From positions 19,568,722-19,632,721 of the forward strand of contig OX291550.1 in the NCBI GenBank assembly GCA_946406115.1: 64,000 nucleotides of DNA. Direction: 5' to 3'. Position 1 is the stretch's first letter. Each line of letters opens with the position of its first letter. The translations under genes were made by a program, and so were the position numbers. Under the pieces are notes generated by a model. It did not search any database, was not told the origin of the DNA, and saw nothing but the letters and a program-made list of their open reading frames with translations. This document shows positions 62,580 to 64,000 of this stretch, piece by piece. Origin of the DNA: Apoda limacodes (Eukaryota > Arthropoda > Insecta > Lepidoptera > Limacodidae).

Positions 62580-63960
62580 TTCTTGTAGCTAGCTGATTTC
62601 CGTAGATGGTGGCTTTGAGCGTAGCAGGTATATTGTTTTGCTATTGTAGCCAGCCTAGTTCCTTCCAGAATCTCAACAAGTGACCAACATTGCTACAGGC
62701 CTGCTGGGGTGTCCCTGGGGTTCCTATGTGTTTTGCTCTGCGGTTTTTCACCTCTTCACAATGTAACATTACGTGAGATGGCGTTTCTTTGCCCATCCTT
62801 TTTCCTTGTTCATCCATAGCAGGGTCTTTGTTAGTCTGGGGTTTAGATTGGGTGTGGAGTCCTTGACCTGTCTGCAACCTGTAACACCCACCCATTGTGA
62901 TTGATGTTGTTAGTGAGTATGCTGTCTAAGCCAGGACCGCATCTGGTTGAACGGTATGGGTCCGGTACGGGTCCAACGGTATGATTGGCTCCAGCCCTAT
63001 TTACGTCGAGCTTTAGCCGATTTTGACTAGATTAACAGCCGCATCGTTGCCTTATGATCCACTTTATCGATTTTATCGATCCAGTTGTCAATGTGTAATT
63101 GAGTGATATTACCTATAGTACTTGGTGACATTCGAGTAGTAGTCCTGATTTGATTATGTTACCATCAAGAGCTCTCAGGATAGCACCGCATACGAGAGAA
63201 TACTGATTTCAAAGTCCGAGATCTTCTTGCTCGCCATGTCCTTTGCAGCCTTGTTAGACCTGGTTATATTGCGTTAAACATACCCAGAGCTGTGGATGCG
63301 TGCACGTTTAGGTCAGCAGAGTACGCGCCGGCTCCCGTACCCTTCCTTGTTTTTGAACCATCGGTGTATTCTTATACCTCTTTAAATCCGGGATGATCCT
63401 GTTGATTTTCATATAGCTCAATGGTGTAGCGTTTGTTAAACACAAACCTTCTCGGTATCGTGTCACAGGGAGTGTGTTAGCCATCGCCGCCTCCTGTTGG
63501 GTATATAGGTGGAGTGTTGGGAGCTCTAGTAGGATTCTATGGCTGCTGTGGGAGTTGTTCTAATTCATCCAGACATCACCACACATGCTAATCTCTGGAA
63601 GCTTTGTAGGTTGATTTGCTCGGTTTTAAGAATTTCCCTTGACCACCAGACTATACTCTGTAAACAGAGCTTTAAACGCGTGTGGACGGCTAGTGGTTGA
63701 AGAGGCGATGAAACGAGGGATCAGGTTAGGGCCAAGCCGCCTCAACTTTTCTTTCTTTGTATACAGATGACAAAATCACTGGGCTACTGTGGTATATCTG
63801 CCGCTAGTGTCGTCACACCCTGGTCACTCAATAGAAAAGAACACGCGAAAATAATTAGGTGTGTAATTGATAGGGCTGGCTGGCTAGTAAAGACCGCGCA
63901 TAATGGCTCGAAAAGATCTCACACCACAGATTACAATTATTGACTGCATGCGAAGTGCGT
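62580..63960 (-). pseudogene. R1-like LINE remnant with RNase H
   Basis: Minus-strand fragments in order: a thumb-like segment resembling LPPIYPTGGG followed by KRYTIELYENQQDHPGFKEV; an RNase H start, EYTDGSKTRKGTGAGAYSAD then LNVHA; and a C-terminal Cys/His tail, KETPSHVMLHCEEVKNRRAK, ending LLRFWKELGWLQ near 62643. Stops break all parts. The order RT thumb, RNase H, zinc-knuckle tail fits R1/LOA/I-type LINE ORF2. The 5' boundary may extend past the window end. Confidence 0.72.
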
Positions 63961-64000
63961 GCGCAAATATATTGCCACCATAGATGTAGCGAATGGACAG

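Noticed and set aside
62641..62895. 84-codon minus-strand open frame as a gene
   Set aside because: It is the Cys/His C-terminal tail of the decayed R1-like LINE at 62580-63960.

Overview
This is a eukaryotic nuclear window with an AT-rich, intron-rich layout. Gene content and dispersed repeats point to an insect, most likely a lepidopteran (moth or butterfly); that assignment is inference from the style of the LINE/SINE remnants and the protein sequences, and the species is not determined. Three conserved genes were rebuilt exon by exon. Splice phases close for all 4 NDUFB10 exons and all 8 PSMD12 exons. MARF1 closes over 18 exons with one uncertain acceptor.

Layout. 1-2294: intergenic sequence with a 25-bp minisatellite and a DRE-like promoter motif. 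2295-11348 (+): NDUFB10 (respiratory complex I, PDSW-type subunit), 163 aa, with introns carrying foldback elements, nested transposons and RTE LINE debris. 11349-14130: convergent spacer that includes the MARF1 3' side and a TTAA-flanked MITE. 14131-46415 (-): MARF1-like gene (NYN ribonuclease, two RRM-like regions, 6-7 LOTUS/OST-HTH repeats), about 1298 aa, introns up to 12 kb. 46416-47517: spacer between divergent genes with a ~90-bp direct duplication. 47548-47862 (+): a candidate small hydrophobic protein gene of unknown function. 47863-52120: intergenic sequence with an RNase H-bearing LINE remnant and a MITE close to the next gene. 52121-62463 (+): PSMD12/Rpn5 (26S proteasome lid), 435 aa. 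62464-64000: downstream region with a decayed R1-like LINE on the minus strand.

The host genes are housekeeping (energy, protein turnover) plus one post-transcriptional RNA regulator; nothing suggests that they form one pathway. The most striking find is a structurally complete DNA transposon of the Merlin (IS1016/IS1595-like) superfamily inside PSMD12 intron 1, at 52213-54265. It has an intact 325-codon DDE transposase, 26-bp terminal inverted repeats (23/26 identical), a second inverted block exactly 97 bp in from each end, and a perfect 8-bp target-site duplication. It carries a 115-bp tandem array in which each unit holds an 18-bp-arm hairpin. Other noteworthy signals are a 5S rRNA-derived repeat (33372-33430), a perfect 27-bp-arm hairpin (5044-5104), an internally deleted pogo/Tigger-like element that keeps a possible transposase N-terminus (60263-60767), and a hAT-type MITE nested in an RTE LINE with an 8-bp target duplication (7610-7990).
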